Positions 1-6,717 of a stretch of DNA of 11,066 nt are shown here, one piece after another. The position numbers were made by a program, and so were the translations under genes. The notes below the pieces were generated by a model. That model did no database searches. It saw nothing but the letters and a program-made list of their open reading frames with translations, and was not told the origin of the DNA. How positions within the stretch are numbered: the first letter of the stretch is position 1; each line of letters starts with the position of its first letter. Source of the stretch: Deltaproteobacteria bacterium (GTDB lineage: Bacteria > Desulfobacterota > DSM-4660 > Desulfatiglandales > Desulfatiglandaceae); the NCBI GenBank assembly GCA_019307165.1, contig JAFDKD010000045.1, positions 1 to 11,066 of the forward strand. The letters run 5' to 3'.

Positions 1-32
1 CGGCCCGCCCCCGGGGTTTAAGGTTAACCAGC

Positions 33-64
33 GGTCAACGCAGGCAAGGATGCCCGCGTCGACC
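33..64 (-). terminator. Strong hairpin after the 695-residue secreted protein gene
   Basis: About 10 bases past the TAA stop (74-76), the minus strand can form a 14-bp stem (64-51 with 46-33) closed by a 4-base loop, TCCT. Two of the pairs are G:U in minus-strand RNA; in plus-strand RNA the same positions would be A:C mismatches. This favours a hairpin that works in the minus-strand transcript. No run of U follows directly, so it is not a textbook intrinsic terminator. It could end transcription, block 3' exonucleases, or both. Confidence 0.6.
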
Positions 65-73
65 GGAAGTGAT

Positions 74-2161
74 TTACCATGGCCTCCAAGAGATGTCCAT
101 CAGGTCGCTCTTGAAGTGCCACTCAGCCATGGCCGACCGCGTAATGCCGTCCACGTCAATCCCGTAGGTGTGCGTGAAAATCACCAAACCGATCGGCGGG
201 ATCATATAGTTGGTGAGGTAATCGATTAATGGTTCGCAACAACCGGCACCGATCCCCCGCTGTCCGTTCGACGCCACATGGGTCAGCGTTCGCCAGTGAC
301 CCTCGGTGAACCCTTCAGCCGGGCCCGAGAGGAAGAACGAACTGGCTGCCATGATGCCTTCGCCGCCCACTAGGCCGACCCGGGCGATATTGACCTCGTG
401 CGGGATGAAATCGGGATTATCGATCGTGGGTCTCCACGGCGATCCCGGAGGAGGCTCACCCGGCGTGCTGCCCGGCGTGTTCTCTTCCATATCCCACATG
501 GTCACTTTGGTCCCGATCGGACCGTTCTGGTATGCGCCCAGGAACCATGCTGCGATGCTGCCCGTTGTAGTGCAAGCACCCGGCTCCGCCTTCACGCCAC
601 GGTAACTGTCCACGGCAGCGTAGTACGCATAGTTGTTCGCGAATATTCTCGCTTTGCCATCGGCAGTCCAGTAATTCCACCCGTTGGTGCAATCATAGTA
701 GGCGCTCCAGTTGCCCACGCCCCACCCGCAGTCACAGTTGATCTGGCTTTCACTGTAGCAAGCAGATGTCGGGTATTCGGGGTTTGGAGTCGAGCAGTTG
801 TCGCCCCACATGCTCATCTGTCCGTTGTAGTACGGCCAATCCCTGAAGAACCAGTGATAGTGCTTCGTGGGGTAGGTCAGGACCACATCGCTGGTCACCA
901 CTGCTCCGTCGAAGGTCACCAGGTCGAAGTACTGATACCAGAGTTCCGACTTGGAAAGGGCGAGTTCCAGATCGTCCAGACTCCACGTGTTGTTGAAGTC
1001 GGGCAGAAATTCATTACAGCAGAAGTTCTTGTCGTCGCCGTCCCTGAGGCCGGGTCCCACGGTGGTGGCCCAGTTCTCGTTCACGTACCACGCGGGATGC
1101 AGATAGGTGCCCCCGTAGTAATCCACCACCCATTCCATGATGCTCGTCGGGTAAACGATGGCACCGCCCCAGTATCCGTCCCGGTGCGGCCAGTATCCTT
1201 CAAAATAGTATTCACCGTATCCGCCGGTCCTGAAATTCATCAGGAAGACGATGTTTTCCAGCTCGTAGCGGCCGGTCCCGGTGTCGTACATTTCCACAGA
1301 GCCGGTCAGCACGTTGCCGCAGTCATCGCCCCAGCGATATTTTCCGTCCAGACCCGTCTCATTGTCGTCATCCACGGTCGTGGGGCCCATGCCGGAGATT
1401 CTGACCAGGCCGCAGGCCCATCCGGGCGCGGCCGCGCCACCGGGCAGTCTCTCGTAAAAGAGGGCTTCCAGGACATCGTAGACATTGGAGACGCTGTGGC
1501 CGTCTTTATACAGGTCCCTGACCACGTTGGCCAGGTTGTGGGTATCCTCACAGCCGCTGGGGCTGGTAAGGGACCACACGCCGATGACCTCGAAGTGGCC
1601 TGCCTGCATCTCTTCCTTCAGGTTGTATGCGGGCTCATTGAATCCACAGTCCTTAAGCAGCAGGTCCTGAAATTTTTCCACCCAGAGAACCTCGCCGCCA
1701 ACCACGTCGTCGGGGTACACTAAGCCCGAGTTGAGCAGCGTCTCGGTGTCGGCGCTCATGATAACTACGTCGCCGGCCTCGAAGGTGCCGCTGCCGGTCG
1801 GGCCGCTTGTCACCGCCCGCTTCAGGATGAACCAGAAGACATCGTAGGGCGACATCAGGACGATGTGGTCATAGACCTCGATGCTCTTCCGCCAGCCCCT
1901 GAACCTGAGGTGGAAGGCTACCCAGCGCCCCGTGGTGTTTTCGATCACCACGTAGTTTTCCCAGGCGTCGGTCCTCTCTTCCGTGTCCCTGACGTCATAC
2001 AGGGCCGCAAGGCCCAGGTCGCCGATGCCGCCGGGCGCGATGTAGACGCTCGGCCCACCATTAATGAGCTTCACCTCATCACCCTGCGCAATAGCAGACC
2101 CCGCGCCGAAGGACAAGCAGAGCGCCAGACCTAAAAATAAGAATAGCGATTTTTTCAACAT
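74..2161 (-). CDS. Secreted Cys/Trp/Tyr-rich protein of unknown function, 695 aa
   Basis: I do not recognise the family. The start at 2161 is chosen because a perfect GGAGGA lies 7 bases upstream (2169-2174); an ATG 15 bases earlier (2176) overlaps that site and is unlikely. Residues 1-25 form a typical Sec signal peptide (MLKKS, then a Leu/Phe/Gly-rich core, then AIA before Gln26). The mature part has no further clear membrane segment, so export to the periplasm or beyond is inferred. It is unusually rich in Trp, Tyr, Gly and Asp, with more than a dozen cysteines, including CC pairs (NFCCNE, GAGCCEP) and a CDC, which suggests disulfides. A Pro-rich stretch near residue 570 carries EPPPGSPWRP, also present in the CAP protein encoded just upstream. 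The last residues are WRPW. It may be a cell-surface or extracellular protein; no enzymatic motif was seen. Confidence 0.85.
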   Translation of the reverse strand: MLKKSLFLFLGLALCLSFGAGSAIAQGDEVKLINGGPSVYIAPGGIGDLGLAALYDVRDTEERTDAWENYVVIENTTGRWVAFHLRFRGWRKSIEVYDHIVLMSPYDVFWFILKRAVTSGPTGSGTFEAGDVVIMSADTETLLNSGLVYPDDVVGGEVLWVEKFQDLLLKDCGFNEPAYNLKEEMQAGHFEVIGVWSLTSPSGCEDTHNLANVVRDLYKDGHSVSNVYDVLEALFYERLPGGAAAPGWACGLVRISGMGPTTVDDDNETGLDGKYRWGDDCGNVLTGSVEMYDTGTGRYELENIVFLMNFRTGGYGEYYFEGYWPHRDGYWGGAIVYPTSIMEWVVDYYGGTYLHPAWYVNENWATTVGPGLRDGDDKNFCCNEFLPDFNNTWSLDDLELALSKSELWYQYFDLVTFDGAVVTSDVVLTYPTKHYHWFFRDWPYYNGQMSMWGDNCSTPNPEYPTSACYSESQINCDCGWGVGNWSAYYDCTNGWNYWTADGKARIFANNYAYYAAVDSYRGVKAEPGACTTTGSIAAWFLGAYQNGPIGTKVTMWDMEENTPGSTPGEPPPGSPWRPTIDNPDFIPHEVNIARVGLVGGEGIMAASSFFLSGPAEGFTEGHWRTLTHVASNGQRGIGAGCCEPLIDYLTNYMIPPIGLVIFTHTYGIDVDGITRSAMAEWHFKSDLMDISWRPW

Positions 2162-2217
2162 TAATCTTTCCTCCATTCGATTTTGGTTAAACCGTTCCAG
2201 TTACGCAACAAACACAT
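2161..2217 (-). CDS. Possible 18-codon leader ORF overlapping the secreted-protein start
   Basis: An ATG at 2217 opens an 18-codon frame (MCLLRNWNGLTKIEWRKD) ending in TAA. The last A of the stop is the first base of the downstream ATG (TAATG), an arrangement typical of translational coupling. The ribosome site upstream is weak (GAG 8 bases before the ATG). The strong GGAGGA of the main gene lies inside this frame. It may be chance; listed because of the exact stop/start overlap. Confidence 0.2.
   Translation of the reverse strand: MCLLRNWNGLTKIEWRKD
2169..2174 (-). promoter_or_regulatory. Ribosome binding site deciding the secreted-protein start
   Basis: GGAGGA on the minus strand sits 7 bases before the ATG at 2161. 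It sets that ATG, not the one at 2176, as the start and gives a cleaner signal peptide. Confidence 0.75.
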
Positions 2218-2426
2218 CTGAAATGCTCAAAAAATGTTTTTATCCCTCCTTTCTCTTTTTATATAGTTTTTTACTGTTTTTTCCTGCGCCCATCGCCCGA
2301 ATCGGCTTTCCCCGGGCCACAGACAACTTATACCGCTAATTTAACCGCATCCTGTAGTATAAAACATTTTGAAAGTCAACCTTTTTTTTATCCATTAAAT
2401 TATAGATATGCTCGCCAAAACGCATC
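2218..2426. other. AT-rich intergenic leader between the CAP gene and the secreted-protein gene
   Basis: This stretch is far more AT-rich than the genes on either side, with runs of T on the plus strand (around 2226-2280 and 2381-2389). On the minus strand a TTGACT (2374-2379) could be a -35 box, but no convincing -10 stands 16-18 bases downstream. A GC-rich island at 2295-2317 can pair GCCCG with CGGGC. No gene is seen. It most likely holds the promoter and 5' untranslated region of the secreted-protein gene. I compared it by eye with c-di-GMP and fluoride riboswitch consensus elements and did not find a match. Confidence 0.4.
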
Positions 2427-2627
2427 TTACACGCCGCCCGACACGTTGACCCACACGGATTTGACCTCCCCGGGTCCCAGTTCCAGCACCTGAACCAGCA
2501 CGCTCTCCCCCACCGTCACCGCCACCTGGTAGATCCCCGGCTCCACCGCCAGCCTGAAGCCGCCGGCTGCGTCGGTCGGCACCCGGTAGTAAGCCGTGTT
2601 GTCGCCCGTCGTCACATCCACCATCAC
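2427..2627 (-). pseudogene. Frameshifted C-terminal part of the CAP protein (SdrD/Cna-B-like domain)
   Basis: This open frame of 66 codons starts at an internal ATG (MMVDVTTGDN) and ends in SVWVNVSGGV. It has no ribosome site of its own. It reads as the direct continuation of the preceding domain: the upstream frame ends DDTDENGLYGPGRGFPV, and adding one G to the G-run at 2642-2645 turns this into NGLYGPGEGLPGVMVDV, the DxNGxxxxGExGLxGV pattern of SdrD B-like/Cna-B folds. The rest (YRVPTDAAGGFRLAVEPGIYQVAV) fits the later strands of that fold. The joined gene would run 3916-2427 and encode about 496 residues. It is either a real mutation or a sequencing or assembly error. Confidence 0.7.
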
Positions 2628-3916
2628 ACCGGGAAGCCCCTCCCCGGACCGTAGAGCCCGTTTTCGTCGGTATCGTCAAAGACCATGCCCGACAGGGTTG
2701 TTCCGGGCCCGTTTTCCCTGGCGCCGAAATCGGCCACCCACAGGTCGTAACGATAAGAGAACTCATCCCCCTCGCACAGGCTCAAACCGTTAAACGCAAC
2801 GCCCCCTTCCTTGAGATCCGGGCTGAGCATGTAACGCTCGCCCACCCTTTCCGGGCTCAGTTCATCGCGAAAAGCCGCCTCGAACAGGGCCGTGGCCACT
2901 TCGGCGGGTATGGCGTCGCACAGGGACGCGATCAGGCCGATGGTCTCTCCCGTCAACACGGCGGGATAGCCGGCTTCCGCGATCCGGTCCCAAGGCCCGC
3001 GCCCGTCAAGGGAAAAATAGGAGAAATACCAGTTGGCCAGCATGTCCGCGGCATGGGCGGCGGCCGATTCGGCCAGCCGGCGATTGTAGAGGAGCGGTCC
3101 GAGGCCCGCCGTCAACATGTCGGCGAATTCGGGCAGATCCCGGAGGACCTGCTCCGTGTCCATGCCCATGGCAAGCGCCATGCCCAGGGGGTTTTCCCGC
3201 GCCTGATTGATGAGCGCCAGCAACTCGCTCTCGATGACATGCGCCTCCTGCGCCCCGAAATCGAGCGTGGCGATGTAAGCGTTTATTTGATAACCGTCCA
3301 CGGAAAAAACGCCGGCCTGGAGGCTGACGCCCACTTCCCTCAACTCCGCGTTGATGATGTTCCGCTCATCGGTGAAGGTCGGGTCCAGCTCGTTGCGAAA
3401 CATGTTTTGAAACAGGAGGGCGGCGGCCGTCTGCGCGTCGATGTAATTGGTGAACCAGAGGAACCCCAGCGTTTCTCCGGAGACGGCTGGTTCGTAGCCC
3501 TCGGCCACGATACGATCCACGTAGGTCGTCACGTCCTGGTCCGGACGCCAGGGCGATCCCGGCGGCGGTTCCTCGGATTCCACCGGGAGGCTGTTATGGG
3601 CGTAATACCCCCGGGCGATCATGTCCGCCGTATGGCCGGCGGCGGCCCGGTACAGGTCCGCATTGAAACGCAACGGCGGCAGGCCTTCGGTAAGAACGTG
3701 TTTCAGATTCGGAAAATCCGCCAGTATTTGGTCCGGGTCCATGCCCAGGGATGCGGCCGTATCCAGCGGGTTTGCCCTGGCCTGGTTGATCAGTTCCAGC
3801 AGGAGCGTTTCGGTTTCAGTCGGACCCTCATCTCCCCGGACGGGCACACCCGCGAGCCCCGTGAAAAGGACGACTAGGGCCAGGAGAATGACGGTTATGG
3901 GTGCTTTGGGTCGCAT
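2624..3916 (-). CDS. Secreted tandem CAP (SCP/PR-1-like) domain protein, C-terminus frameshifted
   Basis: The start at 3916 (MRPKAPITVI) is chosen because residues 1-28 form a signal peptide; the open frame continues upstream to 4045 but that part does not look like protein. Two homologous CAP domains follow: residues about 36-224 and 228-401. Repeated landmarks are ELINQARANP/ALINQARENP, AAAGHTADM/AAAHAADM, SGETLG/TGETIG, and ELREVGV/DLKEGGV. This matches the bacterial YkwD-type CAP family, exported proteins whose activity is often unknown. The first domain keeps H95, H107 and E148. The second keeps H288 and E324 but has Tyr at the place of H107, and neither shows the usual His-Arg near the end. 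Domain 1 also holds an insertion with EPPPGSPWRP (117-126) absent from domain 2. From residue 407 an SdrD-like domain begins and is cut at residue 430 by the frameshift. Confidence 0.85.
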   Translation of the reverse strand: MRPKAPITVILLALVVLFTGLAGVPVRGDEGPTETETLLLELINQARANPLDTAASLGMDPDQILADFPNLKHVLTEGLPPLRFNADLYRAAAGHTADMIARGYYAHNSLPVESEEPPPGSPWRPDQDVTTYVDRIVAEGYEPAVSGETLGFLWFTNYIDAQTAAALLFQNMFRNELDPTFTDERNIINAELREVGVSLQAGVFSVDGYQINAYIATLDFGAQEAHVIESELLALINQARENPLGMALAMGMDTEQVLRDLPEFADMLTAGLGPLLYNRRLAESAAAHAADMLANWYFSYFSLDGRGPWDRIAEAGYPAVLTGETIGLIASLCDAIPAEVATALFEAAFRDELSPERVGERYMLSPDLKEGGVAFNGLSLCEGDEFSYRYDLWVADFGARENGPGTTLSGMVFDDTDENGLYGPGRGFPV

Positions 3917-4127
3917 AACGCGTTTTAAGATATGCAAAATGCGTGCTGAAATTTCAGGACCATCCGATTTATTTAAAGATATCCAACCCACTGTCGCGGA
4001 AGGCGCCGGTCCGATTACGGGCGCCGTTGCGGGCCGGGGGAACATCGCCGGGGCCGAACGGGCTATTTTTTCAATAGCGGAACTTTATAAATTCAAAGGG
4101 ATGACACATACATAGCCGTCCGCTGAG
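3917..4127. other. Intergenic stretch upstream of the CAP gene
   Basis: There is no convincing gene. It holds two inverted repeats: GGCGCC at 4002-4007 and 4020-4025 (12-base loop), and GCTATT at 4062-4067 with AATAGC at 4073-4078 (5-base loop). The minus-strand frame of the CAP gene stays open here to 4045, but the translation lacks the signal-peptide pattern that begins cleanly at 3916. It probably carries the promoter and leader of the CAP gene; no clear -35/-10 pair or ribosome site was found. Confidence 0.35.
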
Positions 4128-4304
4128 GTGAAGGCTCACGGGAATATGGCCCATGCTTGCATCCGGTCTTGGCCGGGGGACGGCCTTCTTCCACCCCTCT
4201 GCCCGGTTCGGAAAGCAGGGGAATTTTCGGTCCGAAAGCGTCCCGCCGGGCACGCTCCGGTCCCCGTACGCGCTCCGGCAGGCCCTGTCCAACCGATGAG
4301 AGTT

Positions 4305-4344
4305 GGTCATATCGAGCCAGCGTCGGCTAAATCCAGCCAGTGTC
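4305..4344. repeat. Two adjacent 20-bp direct repeats
   Basis: Units 4305-4324 and 4325-4344 match at 15 of 20 positions (shared core GAGCCAG/CAGCCAG followed by .GTC), lying back to back. They could be paired binding sites or a decayed tandem duplication. Confidence 0.5.
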
Positions 4345-4373
4345 CAGGTCAGGGGGAAGCCCTGAACGGTTAG

Positions 4374-4411
4374 TCACCCCCGGCGAAGCAAACCAGCCTG
4401 GGCGGGGGTGA
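4374..4411. terminator. 9-bp inverted repeat downstream of the receptor gene
   Basis: TCACCCCCG (4374-4382) and CGGGGGTGA (4403-4411) are perfect inverted copies around a 20-base loop, about 95 bases past the receptor stop. The stem is strong but no U-run follows on either strand, so a terminator role is only a possibility. It may instead belong to the structured region to its left. Confidence 0.35.
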
Positions 4412-4459
4412 TAAGATCAATCGATTCAGGCTTTCATTCGCGCCAAAAGCCATTCCCTA

Positions 4460-4507
4460 ACTTTAGCTCACTTTAGCCACTCTAGTCACTTTAGCTCACT
4501 TCTAATC
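4460..4507. repeat. Degenerate 9-10 bp tandem repeats abutting the receptor stop
   Basis: Five units follow one another: ACTTTAGCTC (4460), ACTTTAGCC (4470), ACTCTAGTC (4479), ACTTTAGCTC (4488) and ACTTCTAATC (4498). The last one runs into the TAG stop codon of the receptor gene (4507-4509 on the minus strand). Similar short intergenic arrays occur in deltaproteobacterial genomes, as far as I recall. Confidence 0.65.
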
Positions 4508-6615
4508 TACCATCGCATCCGCAGCATGGCCGTGGCGGAAACGGGCGCCCCCGTTATGGTCGTGTAGGCGCCCGGGGTGTCGTATTCGTTGTCGGTCAGG
4601 TTGCGGACGGCCAGTTCCAGGTCCAGGCCCGGGCGCCATATATCCTTGACCGTGGCTACCAGATCCACCAGCCAGGCCCCGGAGGAACTGCGGACGGTCT
4701 CGAACCCGTCCCCCTCCGCCCTCGGGTAGATGAGCATCCGGGAAGAAAAGTAGCGGACCCTTAAAAAAGTCGTGATCCGATCTACCGGCCGCCATGTGGC
4801 CGTAAAATTGAACAACGTGTCCGCCCCGATGTCATAGGGATAGGTGGCCGTGTCGTAAACGGGGACCAGATTCCCTTCCGGGTCCACTTTATAATATGCG
4901 ACATAGACATACTTCTCGTCGGGCCCGTCGTTGTGCAGCAGGGTCAGATTGGCCGAGAATTCCAGATTATCGAGCGGCGCAAACCGCCCTTCGAGTTCCA
5001 CCCCCTTGATGTCCTGCTCATTGGGCAGGGAAAGCCCGGCATAGGGATCTTGGTTAATGTGGTTGTCCAGCTGGCTGAAGAATCCGCATATGCTCAGGTC
5101 CCACCGTTTGGAAGGCTTCCAGTTGGCCTGCGCGCTCAGGGTCCTGATTCGCTCCAGATCCGGCTTTCCTCCGCCCGAGGGTTGCAGGAAAATGGGCGAT
5201 CCTTCCAGGAGCTGCCGGGAAAAGGGGGTCCGATATGCATTGCCGAGCAGCAGTTTGACGGCCCACCGGGGCGACGGAGACCAGACCGATCCGGCGCTGT
5301 AGCTGACATGGTCCTTGTAGCTGCTGTGATTGTCGTAACGGAGGCCGAAAATCAGGTCAAAGTCGCCTATCTTGTGGGTGTATTGACCGAACGCGGAGCC
5401 CAGCCGGTCCTTGTAATCCACCGCCACGAGGGTCGGCAGGAATACCGTGTTGTCGTCTCCCAGAAAATCGGGCAGGTAGCTCCCCCATACCGGCGCGTCC
5501 CGCACCTTCCGGTTCCGGTAGGAGGCGCCCCCGGTGAACAGGCCGCGCCCCGCAAGAAACGACCGGTCGTAGACCGCTTCGCCGTAGAACGTGGACTCGC
5601 GGGGCGTGAACGCGAGGTCGATGATCTCGTATTCGGCGTCCAGGCGGGAGTAGTAGCCCATGAACTGAAGGGCCGAAGTGGCGTCAAGGGCCTTCTTGCC
5701 TTCCATTTTGAGGTAGCTCATCGGTTCGCTGCGGCTCTCCTGCCAGGTCAGGTCCTCTTCCGCGCGGGTTATGGCATAGGGCCGTTTGTAATCGGCGTAT
5801 CGTCCGGAGAGGGTAAACCAGTCCCGGAACGAAACGTTGCCGGACACTTCCAGATAGCGGGCGGTACCGGCGTAGGCTTCCCCCAGCCGCTCCTCGGGCG
5901 GGACCGGCGGCGGAACGCCGTCCCCGAAAAAACGCAGCAGGTTGATCCGGGTATCGTCCTCCTCCCCCCGGCGGCCGCTCACGGAAAGAAAGGCGTCCCA
6001 GACGCCGCCGTCGTATCCCAGGTTGCCGTATCCGTACACCTGCCCCCCGGGCTCTCCGTAAAGCAGCCCCGCCTCGGCGCCGTCCAGGTCTTTTCCCGTC
6101 AAAGGCACCACGTTGACGATGCCGGCAAAGGCGTCGGGACCCCACAGGACGGAGCCGGGGCCCCGGACGATCTCGATCCGTTTCACCGACGCCATGGACA
6201 GGTTGTTATCCAGAGGGTGGGTGGACTTTCTCATGTCGGCGTTCATGGGCACGGCGTCGTAAAGGAACAGGACGGAATCGCGAATCCCCCTCAGATAAGG
6301 CTGGGTACCCGACTCCTTCTCCGCCATGTAGAACCCGGGGAGCATATCCAAGGCCCGGCTCAGGGTGTGGATGCCCCGCTGGTGAATCTCATCCCGCGTG
6401 ACCACCTCGGCGACCGCCGGCGCCTGCCATGCGCTCTCTTTTCTCCGGGATGCAATGGACAGCACATCCAGGTCTTCGCCCACGAACATGAGCATGGTAT
6501 CCTGCTGTGACGGGCCCTTCTCATCCGTTTCGGCGCCGGGGGCGGCCGCCGGTCCAAAGAGCAGCCATCCGAGAATGCAGCCCAACAGAAATCTATTTAA
6601 ACCAACGAACTTCAA
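4507..6615 (-). CDS. TonB-dependent outer membrane receptor, 702 aa
   Basis: This is an outer-membrane gated channel that takes up a ligand with energy from TonB-ExbBD. The start is set at the TTG at 6615, with GGAG 11 bases upstream; an earlier TTG (6639) lies inside an intergenic repeat. Residues 1-28 form a signal peptide (FLLGCILGWLLFGP, then PGA). A TonB-box-like DLDVLSIASRR (48-58) precedes the plug domain (about 60-175), which shows VVTRDEI, LSRALDMLPGF, YLRGIRDSVLFLYD, VKRIEIVRGPGSVLWGP and AFAGIVNVV. The rest is a beta-barrel with typical strands (RTPFSRQLLEG, KGVELEGRF, ELAVRNLTDNEYDTPG). It ends in Trp, an aromatic residue as outer-membrane proteins need. Length fits the cobalamin/siderophore/colicin-I receptor class, but the ligand is unknown. 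It lies downstream of the sensor genes on the same strand and is their likely target or partner. Confidence 0.93.
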   Translation of the reverse strand: MKFVGLNRFLLGCILGWLLFGPAAAPGAETDEKGPSQQDTMLMFVGEDLDVLSIASRRKESAWQAPAVAEVVTRDEIHQRGIHTLSRALDMLPGFYMAEKESGTQPYLRGIRDSVLFLYDAVPMNADMRKSTHPLDNNLSMASVKRIEIVRGPGSVLWGPDAFAGIVNVVPLTGKDLDGAEAGLLYGEPGGQVYGYGNLGYDGGVWDAFLSVSGRRGEEDDTRINLLRFFGDGVPPPVPPEERLGEAYAGTARYLEVSGNVSFRDWFTLSGRYADYKRPYAITRAEEDLTWQESRSEPMSYLKMEGKKALDATSALQFMGYYSRLDAEYEIIDLAFTPRESTFYGEAVYDRSFLAGRGLFTGGASYRNRKVRDAPVWGSYLPDFLGDDNTVFLPTLVAVDYKDRLGSAFGQYTHKIGDFDLIFGLRYDNHSSYKDHVSYSAGSVWSPSPRWAVKLLLGNAYRTPFSRQLLEGSPIFLQPSGGGKPDLERIRTLSAQANWKPSKRWDLSICGFFSQLDNHINQDPYAGLSLPNEQDIKGVELEGRFAPLDNLEFSANLTLLHNDGPDEKYVYVAYYKVDPEGNLVPVYDTATYPYDIGADTLFNFTATWRPVDRITTFLRVRYFSSRMLIYPRAEGDGFETVRSSSGAWLVDLVATVKDIWRPGLDLELAVRNLTDNEYDTPGAYTTITGAPVSATAMLRMRW

Positions 6616-6626
6616 AGAATCACCAC

Positions 6627-6715
6627 TCCGAAATCCCAATTCTCAAATCCGAAATCCCCATCTTGCCGCGGCGTAGCTGCGAAGCAGCGAAGACGGGTCC
6701 TAAATCCGAATTCCC
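6627..6715. repeat. TCCGAAATCCC repeat cluster with a small hairpin
   Basis: An 11-mer TCCGAAATCCC occurs exactly at 6627-6637 and 6648-6658, and with one change at 6705-6715 (TCCGAATTCCC). Between them lies the hairpin GCTGC-GAA-GCAGC (6676-6688). This fills the whole gap between the response regulator stop and the receptor start. It looks like a spread intergenic element rather than a specific operator; the hairpin could weaken read-through into the receptor gene. Confidence 0.6.
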
Positions 6716-6717
6716 GT

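Larger units (their letters stand above)
4128..4411. other. Structured intergenic region, possible non-coding RNA
   Basis: Within about 280 bases there is a series of inverted repeats: ATGC/GCAT at 4153-4162; GGCCG/CGGCC at 4171-4185; CCCC..TGC with GCAGGGG at 4194-4221; TTTCGG/CCGAAA at 4225-4237; CCAAC/GTTGG at 4289-4306; TCAGGG/CCCTGA at 4349-4365; and the 9-bp TCACCCCCG/CGGGGGTGA at 4374-4411. Short frames on either strand have no ribosome site or protein-like composition. I compared it by eye with cobalamin riboswitch, RNase P, SRP RNA, tmRNA and group II intron hallmarks without a match. The strand of any transcript is unknown. Confidence 0.35.

Noticed and set aside
398..1723. Plus-strand open frame of 441 codons opposite the secreted protein
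   Set aside because: It is rich in Val, His, Arg and Gly with no domain, signal peptide or ribosome site, and lies wholly antisense to a gene with a clear signal peptide; a GC-rich shadow frame.
3917..4045. Upstream extension of the CAP gene frame
   Set aside because: The ATG at 3916 begins a clean signal peptide; the 43 extra residues would bury it and do not look like an export signal.
4071..4373. Short open frames on both strands in the structured intergenic region (79 and 81 codons)
   Set aside because: Neither has a ribosome site, hydrophobic pattern or domain; both cross the inverted repeats that better explain the sequence.
3917..4506. Cobalamin riboswitch near the TonB receptor
   Set aside because: This region is downstream of the receptor, and no GCCACTG box or other conserved cobalamin elements were found here or in the gap upstream of the receptor.
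4933..6510. Plus-strand open frame of 525 codons opposite the TonB receptor
   Set aside because: The opposite strand encodes a complete receptor with plug motifs and barrel strands; this frame has no family features and is a shadow.
6616..6639. Earlier TTG start for the receptor at 6639
   Set aside because: It lies in the TCCGAAATCCC repeat and has no ribosome site, while the TTG at 6615 is preceded by GGAG and gives a normal signal peptide.
6616..6717. Sigma-54 promoter for the receptor gene
   Set aside because: The regulator type predicts one, but no GG-N10-GC element close to TGGCAC-N5-TTGC was visible; the gap is filled by repeats.
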